Below, piece after piece: positions 48,840 to 57,877 of a stretch of 64,000 nucleotides of DNA. The stretch is from Lichenicoccus sp965277665. GTDB taxonomy: Bacteria; Pseudomonadota; Alphaproteobacteria; Acetobacterales; Acetobacteraceae. Where the stretch lies: positions 1,054,001 through 1,118,000 of the forward strand of contig NZ_OZ255835.1 in NCBI RefSeq assembly GCF_965277665.1, given 5' to 3'. The position numbers and the translations under genes are program-made. Each line of letters starts with the position of its first letter. Positions within the stretch are counted from its first letter, which is position 1. Below the pieces are notes generated by a model that saw only the letters and a list, made by a program, of their open reading frames with translations, had not been told where the DNA came from and did not search any database.

Positions 48840-49583
48840 ATGGAATGGGAGGCTCCCGCCCTCGTCCTGTCGGCCGCCCCGTACGGCGAAAGCGCCGTGG
48901 TGGCGCATGTCCTGACCGGGGAGCATGGCGCGTATCGTGGCCTGGTGCGCGGCGGGGCCTCACGCAAGCACATTGCCCTATGGCAGGCCGGCAACCTGGT
49001 GTCGGCGCGCTGGTTCGCACGGCTGCCCGAGCAGCTCGGCAACCTCAGCGCCGAACTGGTGCATCCATCGGCGGCCCGCATCCTTCAGAGCCGTCTGCCG
49101 CTGGCCTTGCTGTCGGCCTGCTGCGCCGTCGCGGACGGCGCCCTGCCGGAGCGCGAGCCGCATCCGCGTGTGTTCGACGGGCTGCTCGGGCTGCTGACCC
49201 TGCTCAGCCTGGATGCGGAGGACGCGGCCCGGACCGGTCCGGCGGCGTTGATCCGGTGGGAGGCGGTGCTGCTCGCCGATCTTGGCTACGGCCTCGACCT
49301 CTCCGCCTGTGCGGTGACCGGGGAGGCGGCAGAACTTCGCTTCGTCTCGCCACGCAGCGGCCGCGGCGTGTCCGAGGCCGGCGCGGGCGCGTGGCGCGAC
49401 CGCCTGCTGCCGCTGCCACGCCTGCTGGTCGACGAGCAGGAGTCGGGCGATCCGGTCTCCTGGAGCCAGGGGCTGCGGCTGACCGGGCATTTCCTGGCGC
49501 GCGATGCCTTCGGCGCCCGGCACCAGCCGCTGCCGGCCGCCCGGTCGCGCCTGCAGGAACTGATCGAGGCCATGCCGTCCTGA
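48840..49583 (+). CDS. recO: DNA repair protein RecO
   Basis: A 247-residue recombination mediator (RecFOR pathway) that loads RecA on SSB-coated DNA. The OB-fold N-terminus reads APALVLSAAPYGESAVVAHVLTGEHG; the helical C-terminal part includes WEAVLLADLGYGLDLSACAVTG. The zinc-finger cysteines of some homologues are not seen. The start is 35 bp after tsf with AGGGCGGGAG upstream. recO-parC adjacency, frequent in this group, is interrupted here. Confidence 0.94.
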   Translation: MEWEAPALVLSAAPYGESAVVAHVLTGEHGAYRGLVRGGASRKHIALWQAGNLVSARWFARLPEQLGNLSAELVHPSAARILQSRLPLALLSACCAVADGALPEREPHPRVFDGLLGLLTLLSLDAEDAARTGPAALIRWEAVLLADLGYGLDLSACAVTGEAAELRFVSPRSGRGVSEAGAGAWRDRLLPLPRLLVDEQESGDPVSWSQGLRLTGHFLARDAFGARHQPLPAARSRLQELIEAMPS

Positions 49584-49650
49584 GGCATACGGCCAACCTC
49601 GGGCACTGGGGGCGTGACGTGGCGCGCCTGCGGGTCTATCGGAGCAGGCC

Positions 49651-51285
49651 ATGAAGCGCTTCATCAACAGCCGCCAGGCGGTGGTGCGGGATGCCATCGA
49701 CGGGCTGTTGCTGGGTTCCGCCGGCGCCGGGCTCTGCCGCCTCGACGACCCCGACATCAATGTCGTGCTGCGGCGGGACTGGAAACGCGACCGGGTCGCC
49801 CTGGTCTCGGGCGGCGGGTCGGGCCATGAGCCGGCGCATGCCGGCTTCGTGGGCCCCGGCATGCTGACCGCGGCGGTCTGTGGCGACATCTTCGCGTCCC
49901 CCAGCGTGGATGCGGTGCTGGCGGCGATCCTGGCCGTGACAGGCGGTGCCGGCTGCCTGCTGATCGTGAAGAACTATACCGGCGACCGGCTGAATTTCGG
50001 CCTGGCCGCCGAGCGGGCGCGTGCAGCAGGGCTCGCGGTCGAGACCGTGATCGCGGCCGACGACGTGGCACTGGCGGACGGCATCAGTGCTCGCGGGCTC
50101 GCCGGCACGCTGTTCGTGCACAAGCTGGCAGGCGCCGCGGCGCAGGCCGGCCAGTCACTCGAGGCGGTGGCCGCGGTGGCCCGCGACGCGGCGCTGCATG
50201 TGCGTTCAATCGGTCTGTCGCTGTCCGATTGCACGCCGCCCGGCTCGGAGCCGTCGGACCGGCTGGGCGCGGAGGACGCCGAGCTCGGCCTCGGCATCCA
50301 TGGCGAGCCGGGTGCCGCGGTGATCCCGATGGGCAGCGCCGACGCACTGGTCGCGCAGGCGTTCGATCGGCTGCGAGGGCGTGGGCACGATCCCGACGCG
50401 CGCTATGCCCTGCTGCTGAACAACCTGGGCAGCACGCCGCCGCTCGAGATGGCGATCCTGATGGGCAGCGTGGTGCGCGTGGTGCCGCCGTCGCAGCTGG
50501 CGCTGGTGATCGGGCCCGGCTCGTTCATGACCTCCCTGGACATGGCCGGCTTCTCGCTCTCGCTGCTGGAACTGGATGCGGCGCGCGAGGCGCTGCTGCT
50601 GGCGCCGACCGCCCTGGTCGCCTGGCAGCAGGCGCGGCCTGGCCCGTCGGCGGCCATCGTGCCGGTCCCCGCGGGTCTCGAGGATCAGGTGCCGTCGCCG
50701 TCGCGCGCGCCGCGGGTGCAAGCGCTTGTCGAAGCCGGCACCGCGCTCTTCATCGCGATCGAAGGCGACCTCAACGCGCTCGACGCCCGGGTCGGCGACG
50801 GCGATACCGGCACTACCTTCGCACAGGCGGCGGACAGCGTTCGTCGGCATCTGGAGGTATTGCCCTATGCGGATGGAGCCGCGCTGCTGCGCCGGATCGG
50901 TGCGCTGCTGCAGCGTCGCGCCGGCGGCTCGAGCGGGGTGCTGATGGCGACGCTGTTCACCGCCGCCGGCAACGCGCTGGTCGCGGATGCGGACTGGACG
51001 GCGGCGTTCGAGGCCGGCCTGGTCCGCGTGCAGCGCGACGGCGGGGCCGCCGCCGGTGACAGGACGCTGATCGACGCGCTCGAGCCGGCGCTGAGGGCCC
51101 TGCACGATAGTGGCAGCCTGCAGGACGCAGCCCGTGCGGCGCGGGCCGGCGCGCAGGCTACCCAGGCCATGGCCGCCCGCGCCGGACGCGCCGCCTACGT
51201 GCCGCAAAGCAATCTCGACGGTGTCACCGACCCGGGCGCCGAGGCAGTGGCGCGGCTGTTCGAACGGCTGGCGGAGATCGCGTAG
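49651..51285 (+). CDS. Dihydroxyacetone kinase (fused DhaK-DhaL, ATP-type)
   Basis: A 544-residue kinase phosphorylating dihydroxyacetone or a related triose. The DhaK substrate domain covers residues about 1-330 (SGGGSGHEPAHAGFVGPGML, IVKNYTGDRLNFGLAAERA). The DhaL ATP domain covers about 350-540, with DGDTGTTFAQA (three metal-binding Asp including DARVGDGD) and GGSSGVLMATLF. Fusion of K and L on one chain indicates ATP rather than PTS phosphate as donor. It is followed convergently by the dehydrogenase gene. Related tetrose kinases share this architecture. Confidence 0.93.
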   Translation: MKRFINSRQAVVRDAIDGLLLGSAGAGLCRLDDPDINVVLRRDWKRDRVALVSGGGSGHEPAHAGFVGPGMLTAAVCGDIFASPSVDAVLAAILAVTGGAGCLLIVKNYTGDRLNFGLAAERARAAGLAVETVIAADDVALADGISARGLAGTLFVHKLAGAAAQAGQSLEAVAAVARDAALHVRSIGLSLSDCTPPGSEPSDRLGAEDAELGLGIHGEPGAAVIPMGSADALVAQAFDRLRGRGHDPDARYALLLNNLGSTPPLEMAILMGSVVRVVPPSQLALVIGPGSFMTSLDMAGFSLSLLELDAAREALLLAPTALVAWQQARPGPSAAIVPVPAGLEDQVPSPSRAPRVQALVEAGTALFIAIEGDLNALDARVGDGDTGTTFAQAADSVRRHLEVLPYADGAALLRRIGALLQRRAGGSSGVLMATLFTAAGNALVADADWTAAFEAGLVRVQRDGGAAAGDRTLIDALEPALRALHDSGSLQDAARAARAGAQATQAMAARAGRAAYVPQSNLDGVTDPGAEAVARLFERLAEIA

Positions 51286-51301
51286 CGCGTCCGGGCCGTC
51301 C

Positions 51302-52186
51302 TCAGAAGGGCAGGCCGCCATCGTCGCGGGAGCGCCGGGAGAGGGCGGCGAAGTCGAGGCCGGCTTCCCCCTTGGCGGTCATCGCCAGGAAGCGGTCGCG
51401 CAGCAGCGACGCCATCGGCAACGGGACCGCCAGATCGGCTGCCGCCTCCAGCAGCAACCGGTTGTCCTTCAGCGCCAGCGGCACCGCGGCGCCCGGCGGC
51501 TCGAAACGCTGCTCGACGATGATGCGGCCGTAGTTCTTGTGCACGGGCGCCGTGAAGAAACTGCTGGTCATGATCTCGAACAGGGTGGCGGGCGCGATCC
51601 CGCCCTTGTCGTTCAGCGCGAACATCTCCGACATCTGCTCGATGGTCGAGAATATCATGAAGTTCAGCGACAGCTTCACGAGGTTTGCCTGCGCCGGATC
51701 CTCGCCGATATCGAACACGCGCTGGCCGAGCGCTGCCAGCGGTCCTGATATCTTGCTGCGCGCCGTCTCGGCGCCGGCGAGCACGATGAACAGCTCGCCG
51801 GCCTCGGCGGCCGGCGGACGCCCGAGCACGGTCGCCGCCGCGTAGAGCTGGCCGCGTTGGTCATGCGCCCGCTGCAGCCGGGTGGAGAGATCCGGCGAGA
51901 TCGTGCTGGTCGAGACATGCACCGCATCCTTCGGCAGCCCGGCGAGGATGCCGGCTTCGCCGAAGCTCAGGCTTTCGACCACGGCGTCGTTCGCCAGCAT
52001 CGAGAACACGATGTCGGCGTCCCGTGCTGCCTCCGCGGGACTGCCGGCCCGCCGTGCGCCACGCGCCACCAGGTCGTCGGCCCTGGCCTGCGTGCGGTTG
52101 AACACCGCAAGGCTGTGGCCGGCTGCGAGCAGACGCCCGGCCATCGGCGTTCCCATCGGGCCGAGGCCCACGAAACCGATCTTCAT
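51302..52186 (-). CDS. NAD(P)-dependent beta-hydroxyacid dehydrogenase (GarR/HIBADH-like)
   Basis: A 294-residue oxidoreductase of the 3-hydroxyisobutyrate/tartronate semialdehyde reductase family. The Rossmann start is GFVGLGPMGTPMAGRLL and the catalytic Lys is in NLVKLSLNFMI. STSTISPDL matches the substrate-binding STxSP motif. AAGGAG precedes the ATG. It starts four bases after the MFS stop, so the two are probably one operon; with that transporter a role in sugar-acid use is a reasonable inference. Confidence 0.92.
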   Translation of the reverse strand: MKIGFVGLGPMGTPMAGRLLAAGHSLAVFNRTQARADDLVARGARRAGSPAEAARDADIVFSMLANDAVVESLSFGEAGILAGLPKDAVHVSTSTISPDLSTRLQRAHDQRGQLYAAATVLGRPPAAEAGELFIVLAGAETARSKISGPLAALGQRVFDIGEDPAQANLVKLSLNFMIFSTIEQMSEMFALNDKGGIAPATLFEIMTSSFFTAPVHKNYGRIIVEQRFEPPGAAVPLALKDNRLLLEAAADLAVPLPMASLLRDRFLAMTAKGEAGLDFAALSRRSRDDGGLPF

Positions 52187-52190
52187 CAGC

Positions 52191-53477
52191 TTATCTCCTT
52201 TCGGGTGTCGGGGCGCCTTGGTGCAGGCGGGGTTCGCGTACCGCGACGCCGTAGATGACGGCCGACAGCACGGCGATCGCGGCGGCCAGCAGCAGCGCCG
52301 GGGTGAAAGAGCCGGTGGCCTGCACCACGCCGCCGGTGATGGCCGGCGCGCAGGCGCCGCCGAGCGAGCCGCCGATATTCTGGATCGCCTCCAGGGTTGC
52401 CACCTTGTCCGGGCTGGTGGCGACCGCTGCCATCGCCCAGCCGCAGGAGGAGGCGAGGGTGGCTGCGAACAGGGCAAAGCTGATCAGCGCGATGGCGGGT
52501 GCCGCACCCTGCACCACGGCGGCGCCCGCGGTGCAGGCGGCGGTGACCAGCATGCCGGCGATCAGCGGCGCTTTGCAGGACGCCACCGGCGCCATGCCGC
52601 GCCGCGCCAGCTGCCGCGAGGCGAGGCCGCCCAGCACCGCGCCCAGGAAGCCGCAGGCCTGCGGCACCGCGGTCCACAGCCCGGCGGCGCGCACGCTGAG
52701 ATGCCGTTCGCGCTCGAGGTAGTCCGGCAGCCAGGTGCCGTAGAGCCAGGTCAGGTAGATCACCCCGAAGAAGCCGATCGCCATGCCCCAGGTGGTGGGC
52801 TGGCGGAACAGCACCGGCCAGGAGCCGGCGGCCTGGCCGGCTGCCGCCTCGTCGTCCCAGGCCTTGATCGACGCCAGTTCGCGCGCGTCAAGACCGGCAT
52901 GCGCCGGATCGCGGTAGAGCAGTTCCCACAGCAGCGCGATCGCGATGCCGCCGATGCCGATCAGGATGAACATCGGGCGCCAGCCATACGCCAGCAGCAG
53001 CAGCGTCAGCAGGCCGGGCGCGATCGTCGGACCGAGCGCCGAGGAGGCGTTGAACAGCCCGATCGGCCAGGAGCGCTCGGCCGGCGGATACCAGTTGGTG
53101 AAGACCTTGGTGCCGGCGAGGTACATCGGCGACTCGCCGATCCCGAGCGCCGCGCGCGCGCCCACGAACTGGCCGAGGCTGCCGACGAAGCCGCTGGCCG
53201 CCTGGGCCAGCGACCACAGCACCAGGCCGCCGCCGAGCAGGCGGCGCGGTCCGAAGCGGTCGATCAGGATGCCGATCGGCAACTGCGCCAGGCCGTAGGC
53301 CAGCGCGAACACCGACAGCAGCAGCCCCATCTGCGTATCGGACAGATGCAGGTCGGTGCGGATCGCCGAGTTGCCGATCGAGAGTGCCGAGCGGTCGAGG
53401 TAGTTCACAGTGCCCGCGACCATCAGCAGGATCAGGGCGGTCACACGCATGCGGCGCACGCGGGGCGACAGCGTCAT
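52191..53477 (-). CDS. MFS transporter, anion:cation symporter (ACS)-like
   Basis: A 428-residue permease with twelve predicted spans. VNYLDRSALSIGN in span 1 and SLSDTQMGLLLSVFALAYGLAQLPIGILIDRFGPRR resemble the ACS family of hexuronate, glucarate and galactonate transporters. ATG 53477 (MTLSPRVRRMRVTALILLM) is the natural start; the upstream open frame overlaps the lipoprotein gene. It is co-oriented with, and just upstream of, the dehydrogenase gene. Confidence 0.9.
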   Translation of the reverse strand: MTLSPRVRRMRVTALILLMVAGTVNYLDRSALSIGNSAIRTDLHLSDTQMGLLLSVFALAYGLAQLPIGILIDRFGPRRLLGGGLVLWSLAQAASGFVGSLGQFVGARAALGIGESPMYLAGTKVFTNWYPPAERSWPIGLFNASSALGPTIAPGLLTLLLLAYGWRPMFILIGIGGIAIALLWELLYRDPAHAGLDARELASIKAWDDEAAAGQAAGSWPVLFRQPTTWGMAIGFFGVIYLTWLYGTWLPDYLERERHLSVRAAGLWTAVPQACGFLGAVLGGLASRQLARRGMAPVASCKAPLIAGMLVTAACTAGAAVVQGAAPAIALISFALFAATLASSCGWAMAAVATSPDKVATLEAIQNIGGSLGGACAPAITGGVVQATGSFTPALLLAAAIAVLSAVIYGVAVREPRLHQGAPTPERR

Positions 53478-53514
53478 CGCGCGCGGCCACCTGGCGCGAC
53501 CGGCCGCCAAGCCC

Positions 53515-53928
53515 TCACCGGTAGAAGCCGGGGCCCCACAGGCCCCAGTCCCAGGCGCCGTCCTCGAAGCGGTCCGCATTCATCTGCTGCTCGTCGGCGA
53601 TCTGCTGCTGCTGGTCGAGCAGGCGCTGTTGCAGCCGCTCCTGGCGGTAGCGCCCGTAGGCTTCCTGGCTGCCGAGATAGAGGCAGTCGCAGACCAGCGG
53701 GTCGGCATAGAGATAGACCACCGTGTCGCCATGCGTCCGCTGGACGAAATGGTGCGGCGGCAGGCGGCCCAAGGCCTGCTGGCGCGCCGCCGTGTTGGCC
53801 GGGCGGACGGCAAAGCCGGCGGCGGCGAGCAGGTCCTCGCGCTGCTGGACGCGCTCCTGCGGGGTGGTGCAGGCGGCGAGCGCGAGCGCCATCGACAGCG
53901 CGGCGATGACGCCCGGGACGAACTTCAT
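53515..53928 (-). CDS. Small predicted lipoprotein
   Basis: 137 residues. The signal peptide MKFVPGVIAALSMALALAAC has a lipobox with C20. The mature part has a VVYLYADPLVCDCLYLGSQEAYGRYRQE core with a CxC pair, then a Gln-rich helix (RLLDQQQQIADEQQ) and an aromatic tail DWGLWGPGFYR. I do not recognise the family. ATG 53934 is an alternative. It ends 37 bp before the MFS gene and is divergent from parC. Confidence 0.75.
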   Translation of the reverse strand: MKFVPGVIAALSMALALAACTTPQERVQQREDLLAAAGFAVRPANTAARQQALGRLPPHHFVQRTHGDTVVYLYADPLVCDCLYLGSQEAYGRYRQERLQQRLLDQQQQIADEQQMNADRFEDGAWDWGLWGPGFYR

Positions 53929-54078
53929 GGACATCGGCGAGGGCTCCAGGTCGGCAGGTTCGGCGCGGACCGGAGGCCCCGCGCGCGAGGCATCGAAGTC
54001 GGCCGCCGGGCCCGAAGTTGCCGGCGGGTTGGCTTTCATGGTTTGTTCCTGGGACTGATCGTGGAGCAGGGAGCGCAG

Positions 54079-56286
54079 ATGGCCGATCCGCTGGCAGGGC
54101 ATATCGAGGATACCAGGCTCGCCGACGCGCTGAGCGAGCGCTACCTCGCCTACGCGATGTCCACCATCATGTCGCGCTCGCTGCCGGATGTGCGCGACGG
54201 ACTCAAGCCGGTGCATCGCCGGCTGCTGTACGCCATGCAGCAGCTCCGCCTCGACCCCACCGCCGGCTTCAAGAAATGCGCCCGCGTCGTCGGTGACGTG
54301 ATCGGCAAGTACCATCCGCACGGCGATGCCTCCGTGTACGAGGCGCTGGTGCGGCTCGCGCAGGAATTTGCCCAGCGGTTCCCGCTGGTCGAGGGGCAGG
54401 GCAATTTCGGCTCCATCGACGGCGATAACGCGGCGGCCATGCGCTACACCGAGGCCCGTCTCACCGAGGTCGCGCGCGCGCTGCTCGACGGCATCGAGGA
54501 CGACGCGGTCGATTTGCGCCCGACCTACGATGGCGAGGAGCGGGAGCCGGTGGTGCTGCCCGGCGCCTTCCCCAACCTGCTGGCGAACGGCGCCGCCGGA
54601 ATCGCGGTCGGCATGGCGACCAGCATCCCGCCGCACAATGCCGGCGAGGTATGTGCCGCCGCCCTGCTGATGGTGCGCGACCCCGCGGTCGCACTCGATG
54701 CGCTGCTGGCGGCGATGCCGGGTCCGGATTTCCCGACCGGCGGCGTCATCGTCGAGGACGCCCGCGCGATGCGGCAGGCGTACGAGACCGGGCGCGGTGG
54801 CTTCCGGCTGCGGGCGCGCTGGAGCGTCGAGCAGGGCCGGTTCGGGACCTGGACCGTGGTGGTCACCGAGATCCCGTACCAGGTGCAGAAATCCCGGCTG
54901 ATCGAGCAGATCGCCGAGCTGCTGGAACAGAAGAAGCTGCCGCTGTTGGGCGACGTCCGCGACGAGAGCACCACCGAGGTGCGCCTCGTGCTGGAGCCGA
55001 AGACTCGCGGCGTCGAGCCCGAAGTGCTGATGGAGACGCTGTTCCGTGCAACGCAGCTGGAGACGCGCTTCGGGCTCAACATGAATGTGCTCGGCGCCGA
55101 CCGGGTGCCGCGCGTGATGGGCCTGCCAGAAGTGCTGCGCGCCTGGCTCGACCATCGCCACGAGGTGCTGCTGCGCCGTTCGCGGCATCGCCTGGCGGCG
55201 CTGGACCGGCGCCTGGAGGTGCTGGACGGGTTCCTCGCGGTCTATCTTAACCTCGACGAGGTGATCCGCATCGTGCGCGAGGCGGACGATGCCAAGGCCG
55301 CCCTGATCGCCGCCTTCGCGCTGACCGAGACCCAGGCGGAGGCGATCCTCAACATGCGGCTGCGCTCGCTGCGGCGCCTGGAGGAGATCGAGATCCAACG
55401 CGAGCATGCCGCGCTGACCCGCGAGCGCGGCGAACTCGCCACCCTGCTGGAGTGCCCGCCGCTGCGCTGGAAGCGGATCGCGACCGAACTCGAGGCGACC
55501 CGCAAGAAGTTCGGCTCGGGCCCGCTCGGCACCCGCCGCAGCACGCTAGCCGAGCCGCCGGCGCCGGTGGACATCTCGCAGATCAGCGCCGTCGAGCGCG
55601 AGCCGGTGACGGTGATCCTGTCCGAGAAGGGCTGGATCCGGGCGGTGCGCGGCCACGCGGTCGATCTCGCGGGGCAGAAGTTCAAGGAGGGCGACGCGCC
55701 GGGTCGCAGCCTGGAATGCTGGACCACCGACCGGCTGTGCGGGTTCGCCAGCGACGGCCGCGCCTTCACGCTGCGTGCCTCTGACCTGCCGCGCGGGCGC
55801 GGCGACGGCCAGCCGATCCGGCTGATGGTCGAACTGTCCAACGAGGAGCAGCTGATCGCCCTCTTCGTGGCTGCCGACGGCGAGCGCTGGCTGGTCGCCT
55901 CCGCCGCCGGCCGCGGCCTGATGGTGAAGTCCGAGGACCTGCTGGCGGAGCGCCGCACCGGGCGGCAGGTGCTGAACCTCAAGCCGGGCGAACGCGCGGC
56001 GCTGTGCGTGCGCGCAGCCGGCGATCACGTCGCATTGCTCGGCAGCAACCGCCGGCTGCTGATCTTTCCGACGGGCGAGGTGCCGGAGCTGGCGCGCGGT
56101 ACCGGCGTTGCGTTACAGAAGTACAAGGAAGGCAGCCTGAAGGACATGCGCACCTTCGACCGCGCTTCGGGCCTGGTCTGGCACGAGGGTGTGCGGCCAC
56201 GCGGCATGGCCGATCTTGCAGACTGGGTCGGCAAGCGTGGCGATGCGGGCCGCGCAGCGCCGGTCTGGGTGACGCGCAAGGCGTGA
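54079..56286 (+). CDS. parC: DNA topoisomerase IV subunit A
   Basis: A 735-residue type IIA topoisomerase subunit that decatenates chromosomes together with ParE. DALSERYLAYAMSTIMSRSLPDVRDGLKPVHRRLLY opens the breakage-reunion domain, and the catalytic Tyr is in AAMRYTEARL near residue 122. A C-terminal beta-pinwheel of reduced size follows from about residue 500. Length and the lack of a GyrA box fit ParC, not GyrA. The ATG at 54079 has GGGAG upstream; the longer open frame upstream is not coding. Confidence 0.96.
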   Translation: MADPLAGHIEDTRLADALSERYLAYAMSTIMSRSLPDVRDGLKPVHRRLLYAMQQLRLDPTAGFKKCARVVGDVIGKYHPHGDASVYEALVRLAQEFAQRFPLVEGQGNFGSIDGDNAAAMRYTEARLTEVARALLDGIEDDAVDLRPTYDGEEREPVVLPGAFPNLLANGAAGIAVGMATSIPPHNAGEVCAAALLMVRDPAVALDALLAAMPGPDFPTGGVIVEDARAMRQAYETGRGGFRLRARWSVEQGRFGTWTVVVTEIPYQVQKSRLIEQIAELLEQKKLPLLGDVRDESTTEVRLVLEPKTRGVEPEVLMETLFRATQLETRFGLNMNVLGADRVPRVMGLPEVLRAWLDHRHEVLLRRSRHRLAALDRRLEVLDGFLAVYLNLDEVIRIVREADDAKAALIAAFALTETQAEAILNMRLRSLRRLEEIEIQREHAALTRERGELATLLECPPLRWKRIATELEATRKKFGSGPLGTRRSTLAEPPAPVDISQISAVEREPVTVILSEKGWIRAVRGHAVDLAGQKFKEGDAPGRSLECWTTDRLCGFASDGRAFTLRASDLPRGRGDGQPIRLMVELSNEEQLIALFVAADGERWLVASAAGRGLMVKSEDLLAERRTGRQVLNLKPGERAALCVRAAGDHVALLGSNRRLLIFPTGEVPELARGTGVALQKYKEGSLKDMRTFDRASGLVWHEGVRPRGMADLADWVGKRGDAGRAAPVWVTRKA

Positions 56287-56386
56287 CCCGCCGTAGAAGT
56301 TTCGGTAGCGCGCCGAATTACCCACCTGGGGGCGCCGTGCCGGGATAGGTTTCAGCAGCCGGCGGACAAGCGCGGCCGTCACGGCC

Positions 56387-56412
56387 GGGTGCAGGATGGC
56401 GGGTGCAGGATG
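56387..56412 (+). repeat. 12-bp tandem duplication at the start of the GT-D gene
   Basis: GGGTGCAGGATG occurs at 56387-56398 and 56401-56412, separated by GC. Each copy carries a possible start ATG. The second copy's ATG (56410) starts the reading frame used here. Confidence 0.8.
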
Positions 56413-57861
56413 AACGAGCGCACGCTGGCGTCCATCGGCCGGCGAATGAGCGTGCCGGAGCTGGAGATGCTGCTGCTCGAGCGCATCGCGCGCCGGCGCC
56501 CGGCTTCGATCGTCCGTTTCAACGACGGCGAGGCCAAGCTGCTCGGCACGCCCGCCTTCTATGCACAGAGCCAGCTCACCCGCATGCTGGAGCGCTGGTT
56601 TCGCGACAACCGGTTGAGCCTCGATCAGCTCGAACGGCTGCGCGCCGGCCTGGCGGCGGCGATCCGCAATGCCGACGTGGTCGGCTGTCCCGATGCCGAC
56701 TGGCCGGCCGAGTTCGCGCGGGCCAATGCGGTGCTGGCGTCGCTCGCCGCCGGGCATCCGCTCGCCACCGTGCTGGTGAACTTCCCGCAGGCGATGATCC
56801 TGGACGGGTTCCTGCAGAAGACGCTGACCGGCATCGACTTCCTCGGCCTGGTGACCTCGCGCGACGTGCGCGGCGTGGTGCGGCACATGCTGGAGCCACG
56901 CCGCAGCGCATGGTGCCGCGTGCCGGAGCAGGCGCTGTTCTGCTACGAGCCGCACCTGCCGCGGCATTTTCCGGAAATGTTCGATTTCCTCTGCGCTTCC
57001 ATCGAGGTGCCGTTCCAGGGCGCGGTGTTCCTGGTCGGCGCCGGCCCGTGCGGGAAGATTTATTGCGACGTGATCAAGCGGCGCGGCGGGATCGCGATCG
57101 ACATCGGCAGCGTGTTCGATGTCTGGGCCGGGCGGCTGACCCGGCCGGAGATGGATTTCACGCCGGTCCGTTCATACTACGAGCGTGTGGTCGCGGTGCC
57201 GGCGCCGCGCGACGACGATGTGCTGGCGCTTGCCGAGATCCACCAGAATGACGGCGACCTCGGCCGCAGCATCGACCTGCTGCGCATGGTGCTGCGGCTG
57301 CGGCCGGGCTCGGTGCCGCTGACGCTCAAATGCATCGAATGCCTGCTGCTGGTCGGCGACCTGCCCTCCGCGAAGGGGCTGTTCGAGGCCTTGGCACAGG
57401 CCGGCACACCCGGCACGGCGGTGTCGCGCGCCGCCGCCCGGCTGTTCATGGACCACGGGCACCGCATCGTGGCCGGCGAGATCCTGGCGCAGGCGCTGTA
57501 TGTGGACCCGACCGACATCATCATGCTGCGGCTTGCCTTGATGGTGTTCACCGAGGCGGACCTCGCCGTGCCCCCGCCGCCGGCGAGGCTGCACGCCGAT
57601 CTGGTGCTGGCCAGCGTCGCGGCGCTGCAGGCGCAGCCCGGCGACCACACGCTGTGCTTCAATTTCGCACGCTATCTCGGGGCCAACGGCGATGTCGCGC
57701 AGGCCATTTGCTGGGGCGAGCGCGCGATCATGTTGTTTCCGATCGAGATCGCATACTACCCGCCGGTGATCGCCTGGCTCGGCTATGTCGGCCGCGCGTC
57801 GGATGCAGGGACGCTGGCGGAGGCGATGGCCGCCCTCGAGTCGCTTGGGCCAGCAGCGTGA
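56410..57861 (+). CDS. GT-D fold glycosyltransferase-like protein with helical repeat tail
   Basis: 483 residues in two parts. The N-terminal 255 residues match the GT-D (DUF1792-like) fold. SIVRFNDGEAKLLG contains the DxE motif (D39, E41) that binds nucleotide-sugar metal in the founding GT-D enzyme, and GAGPCGKIYCDVIKRRGGIAIDIGSVFDVWAG is the second hallmark. The C-terminal 220 residues are TPR-like helical repeats (NDGDLGRSIDLLRMVLRLRPGS onwards). Acceptor unknown. No polysaccharide genes are adjacent; it sits between parC and bpt. An in-frame ATG at 56389 is also possible. Confidence 0.8.
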   Translation: MNERTLASIGRRMSVPELEMLLLERIARRRPASIVRFNDGEAKLLGTPAFYAQSQLTRMLERWFRDNRLSLDQLERLRAGLAAAIRNADVVGCPDADWPAEFARANAVLASLAAGHPLATVLVNFPQAMILDGFLQKTLTGIDFLGLVTSRDVRGVVRHMLEPRRSAWCRVPEQALFCYEPHLPRHFPEMFDFLCASIEVPFQGAVFLVGAGPCGKIYCDVIKRRGGIAIDIGSVFDVWAGRLTRPEMDFTPVRSYYERVVAVPAPRDDDVLALAEIHQNDGDLGRSIDLLRMVLRLRPGSVPLTLKCIECLLLVGDLPSAKGLFEALAQAGTPGTAVSRAAARLFMDHGHRIVAGEILAQALYVDPTDIIMLRLALMVFTEADLAVPPPPARLHADLVLASVAALQAQPGDHTLCFNFARYLGANGDVAQAICWGERAIMLFPIEIAYYPPVIAWLGYVGRASDAGTLAEAMAALESLGPAA

Positions 57862-57877
57862 CGAAGGTTGCGGCCGG

